A DNA stretch of 64,000 nt from Sphaerosporella brunnea (lineage: Eukaryota; Ascomycota; Pezizomycetes; Pezizales; Pyronemataceae). Made by a program: the position numbers and the translations under genes. The stretch is from assembly GCA_008704415.1 (NCBI GenBank), contig VXIS01000079.1:1-64000 (forward strand). Direction: 5' to 3'. Positions 1 to 13,621 of the stretch are shown piece after piece. The notes under the pieces were generated by a model that was not told the origin of the DNA, did not search any database, and saw only the letters and a list, made by a program, of their open reading frames with translations. The first letter of the stretch is position 1, and every line of letters begins with the position of its first letter.

Positions 1-167
1 CCTACACATAGTTAGTGATGGTGATGGTTGTCGATGTGCCGTGGTCGTCGCAGCCTTTTTTTTTGTCCCAAGCCTCGTACCTACATACTTCTACCTCTAC
101 TTTCAACGAATTATTCTGGGGGAGACTTATGAATGGCGGTATTTTGAAACCCTCCCTCCCCCCCCTC

Positions 168-198
<31 letters not shown>

Positions 199-3100
199 GT
201 TGGGAGCCACGTCTTCTGTTCATGACCACCGCAGGATTTTTCATGAAATATTTACAGTTCGAACGTCCTACCGGATCCCTAGGTTCGAATGTCTCACCTA
301 TCCGTAGGTGTTCGGCCTGTACAAAAGATTACTCCAGTGTCTGGAGAGTAGAAGCATCAGCCCAATAACATAACCTTGATTATGTTGGTGGGTTGATTAA
401 TGGCGTATAAAGAAGAGTACCGACCATTCAATCTATTCCTGAGCTTTTCCCATGGAACGTCCTTATCCAATGAGGTCGAATGTACTCTCCATAACTTATA
501 CCTTCTCATCCACAGTAGAATGTTACCACGGGGTTGTAGTCAACCGCGTTTATGTCGCTTATGGATGCGGGATAAACTCTATCTAGCCATGCCGAACATG
601 ACTAACTATATCAAAAGGGAAAAATGTATGTATACTGTGCGGTCCACCGGTCGACTGCCTGCTATGAAACTGGGCTCTGACGACCCTGTCGTAGGCCGGC
701 TATCTGCATCATGACACATGATGTGCGTACTCCCTATTATTCTCTTCCGTCTGCGTTTGTGTACTACCTGGCCGCCTTAGGGAATTTAACGGTGTATTGT
801 GATGATATTTAGTGGAAGCATGTCCAAAGTCTAGACTGCCAACAGTTCAGAAGAGCGGAAAATCGAGTTGACGGGAGGCAAGACGCAAATTTATTGGTCC
901 AAGTATTGGCCATGAAGCAGCAACGCGGTTTGCAAGGCTCGCATTGAATACCCACTCCAACAATGTGGACTCACAATCCCCTTAACGCGGGATTTAAAAC
1001 ACCATATGTATGGCCGCGAATCAAGGCGCTATGTATGTGATACCGCTTCCGGTGGGGCTTAACTGCTAGGAGAGGCACGGTATTGCCTCAATTGCATAGT
1101 CTACGATCACAGATGGAGGCTCGCGAGCACGCCATCCTTGAATCTAGAAAGACCATCACCAGCTGCCGCCTGTTGTGGATTCGGACTGCACTGGAGCCTG
1201 CAAGGTCTGTCCGTGTCGAAAGGCCTATACCCACGGCCGACACTTGGAACTAAAAGTGCACCTACAGCAAGCGGCTGAAAGACCATTGCGCTCAATTCGG
1301 TTCAAATCGAGAAAGTCGCTCGAGATCTCGCCCACCAGCATTTTTTGATTCTAAATGCCTGCCCCGAGTAGCTGAGAAACCCCAAGATACAAGGCTTGCC
1401 TGGTATGAAAACGACTGTGCTGGAAGTGTTAAAGGTTCTTATGTATGCATAGCAATCTTATCTGCCCGATGCACAATTTCGGGGTAGATCTCAGTTAGAT
1501 TTCCGTTTTACGTGATGATGGGAAGCTCCTCCGGCCCTACCAGTGCAGCGTGGCCGGGTTATATCACGCCAACCTGGCGGACGACTGGTTTGTCCTCTAA
1601 CGCTCCGCCATACTGCCAAGCAGGCACTAGACAATCTGATGCCTTTCAAACCCGCAGAGGTTCTGGGTTCATGAACGACTCTAAGCTCGCGCTCACAAGG
1701 CGTTCAAGCAGCCGTCAAGAGAAGCCTGAAGCACAGAAGCAGGTAGAGTCGGTATTCCAGCGCACAGGAAATTTGCTGTCGAAATTGTTGTCGATAACAT
1801 TCTGCGAGCCGTGTTCAACTATCATTGCTTGCCTTCCTTGAAAGCCTTGTGAGACGATATCTGCTGTCTTTTTGCGCTTGTGGGTTTATAAAATGATGTA
1901 GTGGCGGTCCACGAATGGCTGCAACTTTACAGCCTTGGGCGATTGGAATGGCCAAGGTTCGACACGGCGGGTAGTAGCCAATACCGATCGCAAGGAGCCC
2001 AACAGGGCGCCCCTCTTGAGACAACCGTAAGAGAAGTGCTGACCGACAGCCCCCGTAGAAAACCGGTGCTGTGTGAGGTAAATGGACTCAGCTATCTCCT
2101 CCTTAAGTTAGCAGTCATCAACAGGATTAATCCTGTAATTTTCCATTGAGATCCTGAGGCCTTAGACGCCAAACCGCCACAAATGTGTCGCCACCACAGA
2201 CTTGATCATTGCGCATACTCATGTAATAATGTTCCGTGGACGTAGGTTCCTCGATGATGTGACTTGAACGTTGTTTTGCATACACGTGCGCCTCGCTGCG
2301 GGCTGAATTGCAATGCAGCCAAATATGCACAATAACGACATCGACATTCATTGTGGTTTGTCGCCTTCCCGGAGGTTTGTTGTCAGGTTTGTTTGCAACG
2401 AGAGTTCAGGCGGAACACCAGAAAAACTGCTGCCTATTTGGACCCAGATATCAGTCCCACGAGTTGTACAATACAGTGAGGCTCAATAGATAGGGGTACT
2501 CATCTCCAAGGTATTGAACTCCAAGCCCTCAGCCCTCGTAATCTTTGTTGATCGGATGCCTGGCATCTTGCACTTTCGGTTCCCATGTTTGTTGTGTAAA
2601 CAGAGCTGAGACCTCAGTCAGCTGAGATGGAAAATTTCCACCAGAGGATATCGTCAAGTGGCCGTATGAAGCGAAGTTCTAGAATTTGAACTGCCCGCCA
2701 GAACGATTGCCGAGCTTGCTAGGTTGAGCAAGCAATACACCATGACACCACCAATTAGGAGTACTCCCAATGATCTGGGATATGCAGCTCGAGGTCAGAG
2801 GCGGGAAGTCCGGATCTGAAGATCCATGGCTCCGGGACAGTTAACTGTTTTCGATTCCAGATCTGCTAGTTTACATCGATTTCCAAGCGCGATGCGTCAA
2901 TTACATAGAAACTATTTTGTCCGTTGGTGGCCCCTAATGGGGTCACGGAATAATGTCATGCAGGAAGTCGCAGCAGTGCCATCAATTGGAGATGGGTAAA
3001 TGGGAGCTCTTGTAGTGCCGAATAGAACAATTACCTACACGCTGAATTGAAAGTTTCGACATGCCGTTTGGCGTGGCCCACCCCCTGTTCTATCTCTGCA

Positions 3101-3823
3101 TTGGATCTGGAGTATAGCAGGTAGAGTAGCTGTTCGTTGCAATCGAAAATCGAACTATTCGGCCGCAATAGAGCGACGGGAGGCCACTCATGGCTTGCGG
3201 AGCTGATATCGATCACGCCTGCCAGCTCACTCGGCATGGAAATTGAAGCAGCAGATCCAGAGAGGAGGGTTTGAGAACTGGTGGATTATGTATTTCTGTG
3301 CTAGATGTGCGGCTAGCTAGCGTTCTGGGTGGCGAGAACTAGCTAATGCAGAAACTAATCGAAAAGGCAAAATGTCTTACCATCAAGGAACCAGGGTGGG
3401 GTGTCTATGCTTGCTTGCTCGCGCAAGCGCATCGCGTCTATGTCGAGTGCGTTACACATTTTGTGTGCGTAGGTCACAAGGCTGTGGGTCACATACACCT
3501 ATGCCACTGTGCGCAGTCAGTGAAAATCATAAAAGGCTTGTCTTCATCTTGTTCGACTCCTCCATCAAAGCAACTCTTCAATACAGCTATCAATATCAAT
3601 TCTCCATAACTGGTACGTTCACCTCAAGCCCGAAGCTGGAGAGGCCCGTCGTCCACCTAGGCAGAGTTTCTTTTGAGCCGCATCCATTGCTATCCCTAGC
3701 GCACCACCACCCCCCACCTCCCTCCATCGCTGGCGACTCCTCGCCATGACTCTCCCCCCACGAACCACACCGCTGACCGCTGTGCTAGTCATCTAGAACA
3801 TCAAAATCCACGTCCACGAGATC
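1..3823. other. Gene-poor region with decayed repeat fragments
   Basis: No reading frame here has a recognisable domain, a plausible exon chain or sustained coding character. A 27-nt T run lies at 172-198. A fragment at about 1255-1367 is a diverged copy of sequence at about 14866-14975 (separate entry). The final 180 bases, about 3640-3820, are C-rich and CT-rich and probably form the leader and promoter of the Est1-like gene starting at 3824. The rest looks like old, mutated intergenic or transposon-derived DNA, but I cannot assign a class. Confidence 0.6.
1255..1367 (+). repeat. Diverged dispersed repeat, copy A
   Basis: This segment shares ordered blocks with 14866-14975 on the same strand: a GCAAGYGGCTGAAA block, an ATCGAGAAAGTC block and a CAGCATTTTTTGRTTCTAAATG block, separated by indels and substitutions. 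The shared order rules out chance similarity of a single word. No terminal repeats or coding sequence could be attached to it, so its family is unknown. Confidence 0.55.
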
Positions 3824-6800
3824 ATGGCTTCCATCTCCAGCAACCCGCGCCCGGAGCACAATGGCGAAATCAGTGACCAAATCATTCAAAATCACCCCGA
3901 ACTTGGCTCTCCAAGCTCTGGTCACAAGTCAGGACTTGGGTACGTCTAAAATCTCTCCTGTGATCCCCGTTGCTTATGCGGACGCAGACAAGCCGTTCAG
4001 TGGAACGCAGCAAGAACTCAACTAAAGCGTGATACCAGGAACGAACAAACGCCCTTATTTGCTGCTGGGGGCGGCAGTATGGAGGGGGTGCGAAGCGGAA
4101 CCGCGGAACTTGCAACCCAACAGCGTCCCGATTCACCGAAAAGGAGCGCCGCCGAAGCCCAACTAATTGGTGACCCTCCTGGTCAATTCGGGCGTGACCG
4201 TGGACAGCCCCCCGCGAGGCGGCAGAAGCATGCAGGCAAACAGAACCAACCTTTCGGTAGTAAGTTAAACTCTTTTTCCCACGTCGAGAGGCGCTCTTTG
4301 ACCTTGGGCGCGCGGAATGGCATAGGCGGACGACGAGGCAAACAAGAACCTATAGACCCAGACTTTGACAGATCGCTCCCAATGCAGGGAGTCCCTGGGT
4401 CACCGCGTGAGGCCGACGATCCGACTGCTCGTACTACGAAGAGACTCTTCAACCACCGACGCGACAATCCAGGAACATTCAATGCCCCCGCCCAGCAGGA
4501 AGAACCCTCTCCGGCCCCTCGTCGGAAAGTTGGTGGCTCTCGTCCTTCGGCCGGCATCCTTCAAAAGGATCACCCACCTATGCCTAGGGCTATAGTACGC
4601 CGGGAAAGTAACGTCGCTCCTGTCCCGCCCCAGAGTGATGCGGTTCCCCAGCCTGTCCCCCCCAAAATTAAAGCCACTCTTCAGCCTCACCCGCCAAAGC
4701 CAGTAGCTACCCAACACTACAATGATGCCGAAAGAATGGTCCTCCAGCCTGAGACTCGTCCTATTAGCCCGGAACAACTTATCGCAGAAGTGAAAGGGAT
4801 CTATGCGGGTTTAATAATGGTGGAGGCGAAATGCTGCGAGGTTGATGCGAAGCAACATCGAGCAGCCTTAGAGACCGAAGGGTGCCAACCGACCCTCAAT
4901 AATGAGCAATGGTAAGCTTCTACTCGGCTTCGCTTTTCCCAGCAGGCCCTTCTGTGTACTAGCGTCTTAAACTTATGTTTAGGCAAGCGCTGATTGCACT
5001 CCATCGAACTTTGTTGCACGAACATCATGACTTCTTTTTGGCCTCGCAACATCCATCGGCCAGTCCGTCGTTAAAGAAGCTCGCACAGAAATATCACATG
5101 CCAGCGAGAATGTGGCGCCACGGAATTCATTCTTTCCTGGAACTTCTCCGGCACCGTCTTCCTCACTCACTGGAGCACATGTTGACGTTTATCTATCTGG
5201 CTTACAGCATGATGGCACTTCTTTATGAGACTGTACCAACTTTTGAGGACACATGGATCGAATGCCTCGGTGACTTGGCACGATACAGAATGGCCATCGA
5301 AGATGATGATATACGCGACCGGGAAGTTTGGCAAAATGTGGCCCGATTTTGGTACAGCAAAGCTGCCGATAAAACACCTTACGTCGGAAGATTGTATCAT
5401 CATTTAGCAATCTTGGCTCGCCCCAACATTTTACAGCAACTCTTCTTTTACTGTAAATCTTTAGGTGTCAGTCAGCCATTTACCTCCGCCCGGGAATCCA
5501 TCCTCACGGTGTTTGATCCGATCTTCAATCCCGAGGTGTTTGGGATGAAAAGCCAGCCTGTGGATGCCAACTTTATCCAGCTGCATTCAATCACATTCAC
5601 GCACATAGATTTCGAAAAATTTGACGAGTCTCTGTATCATTTCCTTGATATGCTTGACGCCCACATCACTGCTCCGCAACACAAGTGGAAGGTGCATTCA
5701 CTCTCATCTCAGCTTCATCGAACTTCGACTGATAAATTTTGACAGGTACAGGGATTCTATGTCGCGGTATGCAATATCACGGCGCTTTATCAGTACGGTT
5801 CTCGAGACAGCTTGCTTCGAAAGGCCTGGAAGGAGGGCCGTAAGGTCGAGGCTGAGGCCGGGTCCGATCAAGCCCCGCCTCCAGATGCCGAGGAGCCATC
5901 TGAAAACGCGGTAGATAATCTTCTGCCGCCTTATGGAACCGATACCGTGGAGCCGACCGAAAAAGCAAGAGAAATGGAAATTGAACCTGAGAGCGCAGCA
6001 ATTACTCAGTCGATCCCCGGGATCTCCCTGTCTGTGTCAAAGCGGTTAGGCTTTCAAGTCCTCAAACTCACCCTCGAGAGACTCGGCGATGCAAACGTCA
6101 TGCCACACTGGCACGCATGGATGGTTTTCCTGGCCCACATAGTCAATTCTTCTCCGGCAATCCGTTTGCTTGAGAATGAGTTTCCCTGGCAGGAGTTGGT
6201 TATAATGCTCACCGCTCTTCGTGAGACATATGAAGGCCCTGCGGAAAGGATCGAGGGCTCCACGTTCCCTGTTCCCGACAAAGGTACTGGCCGACCTCTG
6301 CCCGAAGACTTTAATTTGCGCGGCTTCGACTGGGCCCGTTTGTTCCCGCCTAGATGGTTTGAGGATGCTCAGATTGACAATGAAGAGCGGAACCGAGAAT
6401 TGCCTTCGATGACTAACACCCGAGCCGAACGAATCCTTTGGCTTGCGCTGAGAATCTGCGCGACTGAGGACTACCTCAAGTATGATTCTGAGACCAAGAA
6501 CTTCTCCGTGCATCCTGCTCTCGAGAGTCGGTTGGCCGAGGCGAAGAAACGCGAAAAGGCCGAAGCTCTTAAGCAGGTCAAAAGGGAGGAGACGGCAACA
6601 GGTGAAGACTCAGATGTGGAAATGTTACCCGCGGAATACGACTCTGAGGGCGATGATTATGTCATGGTTATGGCTGAACCTTTTCGCAAACTCAAGGAGC
6701 GGAAGCGACAACTTGAAGCCCAAATCGCCGGTCAAGGCCCAGTCGCAACCCCAGCAACTATCGCCGAGGTTTCAGGATCAGCTATTGTGAAAGGCCCAGA

Positions 6801-7601
6801 GTCGCTTGACCAGGAAATCACTGCATTCATCGTTGACACCAATCTGCTTATTTCCCATCTTGAGACGTTCAGTTTGATTGCAAGCAAGTCCTGGAGTGTG
6901 ATAATTCCCAATTGCGGTTCGTAATTGCAGTCTATCCCTGCTGAAAACGTGCTGACTTCTTTATAGTGATAACTGAACTGCACGGTCTTGGAAACAATGC
7001 TGGCTCTTTGGGAGACTCGGCCAAATCAGCCATGATCGCTATCAACAAAGTCATCGCAGAGCGCAAAGATGTCCGAATTATCACCGCAAAGGGGTCCGAC
7101 GTCACTAAAGCTGGTTTCTACAAGGAAAAGCTCGCAGATCATGATGAAGAAACCCGAAATCTCGACGATGTTATCATCCGGACCACCAAACTGCAGGCAG
7201 ATGCACGTCGCGAGGTGTTTGGGGACCGTACCTATACCGCCGAACCTGCCGTTCTGTTGACTGAAGACACCAATATGCGTGTAAAAGCCAATGCGAGAGG
7301 CGTTCCTGCCATTTCTACAACTATCCTCAAGCGTTTTCTGGTGCAAATGGGTGGCGGAAGAGGGACTCTGACACAGAAACCCAGGCAGCCTGCTCCGAAT
7401 AAGGCGTCGTCCCCTAGATCCAAGCACAGGAGCGTTGGGTCTCAAATCGTACCTCGAGTCAAGGTCGAGGACGATGAGGAATGTCCGATGGGAGATGTTC
7501 CGGAAATGGCTGATGCGAAATCGAATCAGCAGCCCAAAAGGAGGACCACAAAAAGGGGGGAACATATGGATGATACCCAGCCATACGCACAGGTGCATTG
7601 A
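3824..7601 (+). CDS. EST1: Est1/SMG6-like protein with EST1 DNA/RNA-binding domain and PIN nuclease domain
   Basis: Five exons: 3824-3939, 3988-4911, 4983-5691, 5746-6916 and 6967-7601, giving 1184 aa; all junction phases agree. The first 38-residue exon is short and joins through a 48-nt intron (GTACGT...GCAG) to a frame open upstream of the ATG at 4079, so I place the start at 3824. Residues about 1-300 are disordered and Pro/Arg/Lys-rich. Residues about 310-570 match the Est1/SMG5-7 helical domain, including LWH-like MWRHGIHSFLELLRHRLP and DLARYRMAIE. Residues about 940-1100 are a PIN domain with FIVDTNLLI, a second acidic site in VITELHGLG, LDDVIIRTT and LTEDTNMR, so the acidic catalytic residues appear kept. 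In this family the PIN domain cleaves RNA in nonsense-mediated decay, and Est1 also acts at telomeres; which role applies here is inference. Acidic linker near residues 865-885. Confidence 0.92.
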
Positions 7602-8304
7602 ACGCTTGCGGGGTCTGCTTTTATATCTCTTTTGGTTCTTCCTTTCACTTGCGACGCCCTGGGTTCCTTGTCGGGGATGGGCCTCTTGCTCCCACGACGT
7701 GGATGACGTTTGGTTCCTGGTAGCGGAGCGTGCGAACGAAAGGCTTGAAGCGGGAGTGGGTTGAGAAAAACAAAAAAATTGCTTTGTTACCTTTTTAGTG
7801 GAAAAAAACAATCGGCCTTCACGATGAGGGAGAAGTGGTCAGGCTTGGGCTCTGGTGGGGGGGGGGGGGGGATAGGGGGAAAAAGATTTGGATACATCCG
7901 GGCGATTTCTTTCGACTGTTGTTTTAGGTGCTGATTTTCTTGTACTGATTTTCGATCTCTACTTCGATAATAAAATTGAATTGCAGTGCTGGCTGGATTT
8001 CTACTTCAGAAGAACTGCTTCCATTCACCCCCTCCCCCCCCCCCCTTCGTTCTTTGGCCACAGGGAACCGAGGGGGGAGGGGGGCTGGACCGGCTTTGTG
8101 ATTTGTTTAAAGAACTTGCTGATTTGGGGTTATTTGTTTTCGGTGGGAAAATGATAGATGCATAGATGCAGGTAGGTTTATTTCGACACTCTTTTCTTGG
8201 TTTCGGACAGGGCTCACTGTGGACATAACATACTGCAATACTTAGGTCCGGTTCTGACGATTCAAATCCGACCAACCTCCCCCAGACCTATCCACTTTAT
8301 TGCC

Positions 8305-8331
8305 ACTTCACATCCTGTTGGGATGTGAAGT
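8305..8331. repeat. Perfect 11-bp inverted repeat (hairpin)
   Basis: The arm ACTTCACATCC at 8305-8315 is exactly complementary to GGATGTGAAGT at 8321-8331, with a 5-nt loop. It lies in non-coding DNA about 700 bases past the Est1-like gene and next to the dispersed repeat at 8372, so it may be a remnant of that repeat. No T run follows on either side that would mark it as a terminator. Confidence 0.6.
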
Positions 8332-8371
8332 CAAACAGAGAAAAGGAGAGAAAATAAAAAACAGACGGCAG

Positions 8372-8575
8372 CCTGGCTCGGTGCTGGGCTGCTCCTCCTA
8401 GCCTACGGAGACCTGGAGACCCTGTTGAAGGAGGAGGTGGTGGGTGGAAAACAATTGCGGCGATTCCTCACCACTCCCTGAGCAGCTGGATGGTGATATA
8501 CACCCCCGGAGCCGTACCACTACAGCCCTCCATCCACCCGATCGCCTACTTACTACCTAGCTGAGGCCGTCAGAA
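8372..8575 (+). repeat. Diverged dispersed repeat, family 2 copy A
   Basis: This segment aligns in order with about 24519-24715 on the same strand. Shared pieces include a GCTGCTCC block, a GGAGNCCCTGYTGA block, a GAGGTGGGTGGRAAAACAA block, GCGGCGATKCCTCA and, further on, a CACCTAGCTG-like block. Divergence and indels are substantial. No coding potential or termini could be defined. Confidence 0.5.
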
Positions 8576-11500
8576 CAAAAAAAAAAAAAAAAAAAATGTC
8601 ATACTCCACAGCTCAGTTGCATTTTCATTTTGCACAGCCTTTGACACACTTTTGGTGTTCGCCATTTTTGATGTGTCCCGACGACCGAGGTTTGTGCTAA
8701 TAGCTCACTTCCCGATCGACGACAAAACCGATGTCAACGCAACGCATCGAACAAAGAATAAACCGACTTAGAAGGCGCATGCTATGGAACAAAGACCGAA
8801 CGCAACTTCCATCAGTCATGCATTGGTTGTTTTCCCTCGGACAGGAGTCACACACATGGGGGTGAATCATATGCGACAAATTTCCCGCTCGAGGAAATGA
8901 CTCGTCGGGTCACCTAATGGGTACCTACCTACTTAAGTGGGCAGAAAGGCAGAAATTTGAGCCTCAAAAATGGCAGAGAATAGTGAGGGGGGAGGACGGG
9001 GTATTGGAAAAAACAAGATGCGAACCATGGTGCGCAGTCGATTGCGCACACCACGCAAGGTTTGCCAGCTGCTCCTGCAATTGCGCACACCTTCCTTTCG
9101 AGCTTGTTTGTTCTCGTCATCGCGCGGCGAGATTCAACGCCATCGAAAACGACCACAATTTGTCAACCGGTTGTGGTTGGGTTTGGGTTCTGTGATTTGG
9201 CAGACCGCCGTCCACGGCTTCCACTTGGCTTCATGCACGTACCTCTCGCGTACGCTTCAGCGGGGCTGAGATGCATTTTTCTTCTGCATTGGCGATTCCC
9301 ACGACAAGTCATCTACGTCAACATTCAGGTAAGGCGGCCGACCCTCAAAACAATGAAGCAAAACAAGGCTCCACAAGTGACGGAATTTTTTTTTTTTTTG
9401 TGTTGTGTGGGTGTGCGAAGCAAAATCAATGCTCGAGCGGGGTTGCACCTTCACTAATTAAACCATTAGATACGATACTCGGAGTTTGTACCGCTTTCGT
9501 GCGAGTTTGCCTCTCGATCAGTTCACCCTCCAAGCGGCTCGGCCTTGTACTAGTACATCACAGCGGCGATCACTTACCCGGTTTTGTGGCCTCGTCTGGT
9601 TCTTCCGTGGCTCTGTGCTTGAGCAATCAGAAATGGGCTCTGCATCCGAAGTGGCGGATTGGTGCTTTCCAAAGTCACGGGATCCCGGGTGGGAAGCCAC
9701 GATACATCACTCATGCTGGGGTTCAAGCTCAAGCCTCGAGCGGCTTTACACCTCGGAACTAGAACTTTCCGGATTCCCGTTGCTGGCTGGGGTGCTGAAG
9801 GAAACCGGCCGGCTTGCCACGGATCCATTGTGAGGGCAGCGCAAGCTGGGAGTCTACAGGTCTGGCGTTGGAAGGTCACGGCGGTTCCTTTGTTCCAGGT
9901 TCTAGGGCGCAGGATTGCGCACCCAGGAATCTCCCCACCGACGGGCTGTGACAGGCCCGGTTTCAGGCAGCAGGCATCAGGCAGCAAAAGCTGAGGATCT
10001 GCATAGAATCCGTCAGGCGTAGTTTCGCGTCACGAAACTGGAAATCTGGGACGCTTGTAGCGTCATATATACCAGCATCCATGGTTCAGGCAGCATGGAC
10101 TAATCTCGGAGAAGTTTGACACGTAACTTATTGGCAGTCATCAACGCCTAAGGCATCCCACGCTATATCACTCATTCTCCCTCTATCACGCCGGCGGCGA
10201 TGTGGCGAAGTCGCAGCGACAGCCGCAGCTGGGCGTTGTGGTGTTTGCGTGTATAATAGAATTCAGTACGGCTATCTGTCGAAAGAGGGGCGGGGAGATT
10301 CGCGGTTTGGATGCATCGGACAGAGGCATTAATTTGGTGGCCGGAAATGCTTTTTGGGGAGATTTCAGTGCAAGGCATGCGATGCGCAGACTCAACGAGG
10401 CTGGTCAGCTGGTGTTGGCTAAATGATAGCGATTTAAAGATATTTTGATGGGGTAATGATAGTCCCAATGGTCGCTGTGCTGTGCGTGGGGAACTCGAAC
10501 GTTGCTTTTGAAAGGCTGTGCGCAACTGAGTTCAAATATCGCCTTATCCAGTCATGATATATGGAGTGATGTTAAACTCCTCCTCACGTGGCAACGACGG
10601 CCACGCCACGACGACACCAAGGTCTCAATCGCCTTCCTTTTGTTTGTCGTCACCCTTTACCCCCACACCCCACATCCATCCCACGAAGATCCCCACGCGC
10701 ACGGGGGTCTATCCCGTCGATGTCGTTACATAAACCAGGCCTGCCGGCGGCGGAAATAACCTTCAGCAGAGTTCTTCGGCGCATACATAGCCACGTTTTT
10801 TGCCAAACTCCCACGCGGTGCGCCGCGGGGGTAGTGGTGGGGGACGTCGACCCTTTTATACCTACCACGTTGACGTTGACGTAGCTAGCTCTCTGTGTTG
10901 CGGCTCAAAAAAAAGTTTAATTGATAGATTGCATGATGTTTCGGCCCGTTCCTGCATGAAGGAGGACGTTGTCGATCGCGATGCGCATCACTAGTTCAAT
11001 CCCGCTCAGCTGGCGAACGCGCTTTTGGGTGAGGGGATGAACGCACAACTCACTTACCCGCGCTTACAATCTATGCATTGTTTTCTGTGCGCTTTTTTGT
11101 AGGGCTGAGCTGGGTTGATGTTGCTTTGTTTACTTTGGTCACCGGTGCATTTTTCGGCGGTCTCCGACCGCCCGCTGGGGATGCAAGCGGCGGTTACGGC
11201 GGATGTATGGAGATCCTTGTGGGGACTATCATGGCTGTTGTGATTGCCCACTTTTATACTGCTTTAGGTAGATCTGCGTATGTAGACACTTCTTTGGTTA
11301 ATCAAACCGTTTTCTGTGTACTAGGGTACAAGGGTAATTCGGGTGCCGTTACAAACATGCAAAGAGCACCCGACTTCTTTCCTCCATACAACCAAACAAT
11401 GCTAAGACCTTTGTCGTCCACGAAGAAGTCGGTATTTTTTCTTCAAAACACTCAAAAAGGCTCTAGGGAGGCCTACGATGCCACCCCAGCTTCACAAAGT

Positions 11501-11848
11501 TCTAGCAGCAATCGTAGTGGCGTTGCCAGTTGCTGTTTGTTCGACTTATAGCTACACCCAAGTACGACTGCGAACACAGTGCCTGTATGGAATCATTTCT
11601 CGCACTATCTTATTGTCCCCAAATTGCTTGTGGTCAATCGCTCATATTGGGTTGAAAGCAAGTTCGGAGTGCTGATCGTCGTGGATCAATCTAGAATATG
11701 TACGATCGACGTCCAGAGGCAAAGTCGCCGTCCAGTCGCAGGCCAGCTCCATCCTTCTGGATATTTGAGGGCTCTGGGAGTTGAAAGGAAGAACCTGTTA
11801 ACCTTCCGATCGGCAAGTGGCGAAAAGACCTACAGTCGCTCGGGGGGG

Positions 11849-11881
11849 TGAATGCGCACCGCAAGTTTTTGTGCGCATTCA
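11849..11881. repeat. 11-bp inverted repeat with short loop
   Basis: The arm GAATGCGCAC at 11850-11859 pairs with GTGCGCATTC at 11871-11880, and one more T-A pair extends the stem outward. The loop is 11 nt. It sits in the desert with no adjacent gene, so no function is assigned. Confidence 0.55.
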
Positions 11882-13621
11882 TCTATTTGCACTTTGTCCT
11901 CGCTTACGCCATTGATCACAAACCACAGCCTTGCGGCTTCTAAAAATTGAGCTCCCATCCGAGGCCAACCATGACAAGTGCCCACACAGCCGACTAAGTG
12001 AATTCCTGCCGGCCAACAACCTCCCGTTCTGTATACAGTGAGCGGGAACATTCCATACTGTCACAGTGGCCTATGTACGGGCTGTCTTCTGATGCAGAAT
12101 ATGCACATCGCCGACCTGCCACAAGGCATCTCAAGGCTGGAGTCCATAGCATCACATGCCGAACTGTGTAAGCTGGCAAGGCTATCACCTCCACCACTAT
12201 CATAGTATCAGGTCACTGCAAGGAGCCAGGCCATTTTTTTCTGCGCGTGAAGCCCGCGAGCCGGCGCTTTGAGCTGGTTTTGGTTCGGCAGAAGGCAGAT
12301 TTGGTCCCGAAAGACTGGTCGACTCTTTGTACAACGTCGGTCGGGCAATTATTTACTCCACTTCTTCCCGCATACGTCAAAGTGCACTGCATGTAACCTC
12401 TCTCTTTTTTTCACCCGAGATATCTCATATCGCTAGCCGAAACCGGATAAAATAGGGAGCATTGAACACAGCATGTAATTTCCTTTGCAAAAAGCACAAG
12501 TGCTGCCTAGACCATGCAGTTGCTGCTATCATTAACTTAATTGCGACAAATAAACCCGCTGGTTCAGATGATCAAAGCAGAGCCCGGCGGGCAATCTTAG
12601 CAAACAGGTGGGGTGGGGCGTTGATCACGAGCGGGGGGGCGGGGTAAGCATTGTGGTCTGTATTCATGCTGAGCATCAACATGTGGCCAGTATATAGAAC
12701 TTTTTGGGCTCTAGCAGCACACCGATTGCGTCTGCATGAAATCTTCAGCCTAGTTTCAGGTTGCATGAAACCTGTTCAAAGCGCAAACCCCCCCCAGCCG
12801 GTTGCGCACCGCTTGTAGGTCAGGTCACCGAATTTCATGAGATCTGCTGGTTTCCGATCGTGTTGTGGTTAGGCACCTTTGCAAACCGGTATGCGCCTAC
12901 GCATGTTGTTAATTCGTTCGGTGGTCGTCCTTTACACAGCTGCACGAAAATTCACTGGCATGAATATTGCACTCTTCAGTTGGGTCATCAGTTTACGGAA
13001 CCCGAGGTTATTTTGGGTATCCAACCATTCAGTGAGTAGAACCAAAATGTTTAATCATACTCCATTCGGCTGCTTGTGGCCATGGCATAAGGTACAAACA
13101 ATAAATGGAAGGAACTACATACCCACCCAAGGAAACGATATCTAGATAGGACAAGGGGAAGGAAGAGTATAGCACCAAGGAAATTCGTAAACTTCTCAAC
13201 AGTCATACGTGCACCTTCGCCATCAGAGACATGACTGGGCCTTCCCGCGAGGCCATACTCCCGCTTTGGTGCTGCTCAGGAAGGCCATAAAACTAAGACC
13301 ATACGGAGAGCGAAACGGGGTGAGTGACACCTTGTGAGTTCACCAGCCTCTTATCGGGTGAACAGAGTGGTTTCAGCTGTAAATATGCTTGTATGAGAGC
13401 AAAGTGATTGCAGCCTCTTCCAATTCATCTGAAATGGCAATGATTGGAGCGTCAACATGGTGGCAGCAGAGTCGCGGGCGAGGGGCTAGGGAGGAGGCGG
13501 CACTGCATAGACACAGTGAAATGGCCCCATCGGAGAATATCAATAAGCTTTTAGTAGCGCAGCCCCACCAGTGCGAAGCTTCGAGGCGAGATGATACACT
13601 TTACTTGGGATCTAACTTCAT

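Noticed and set aside
270..300. GGTTCGAAT word resembling a tRNA T-arm
   Set aside because: No matching acceptor, D-arm or anticodon stem could be placed around it.
11078..11551. 157-codon frame with hydrophobic segments
   Set aside because: It starts at TTG, has no leader or domain and lies in the repeat-rich desert.
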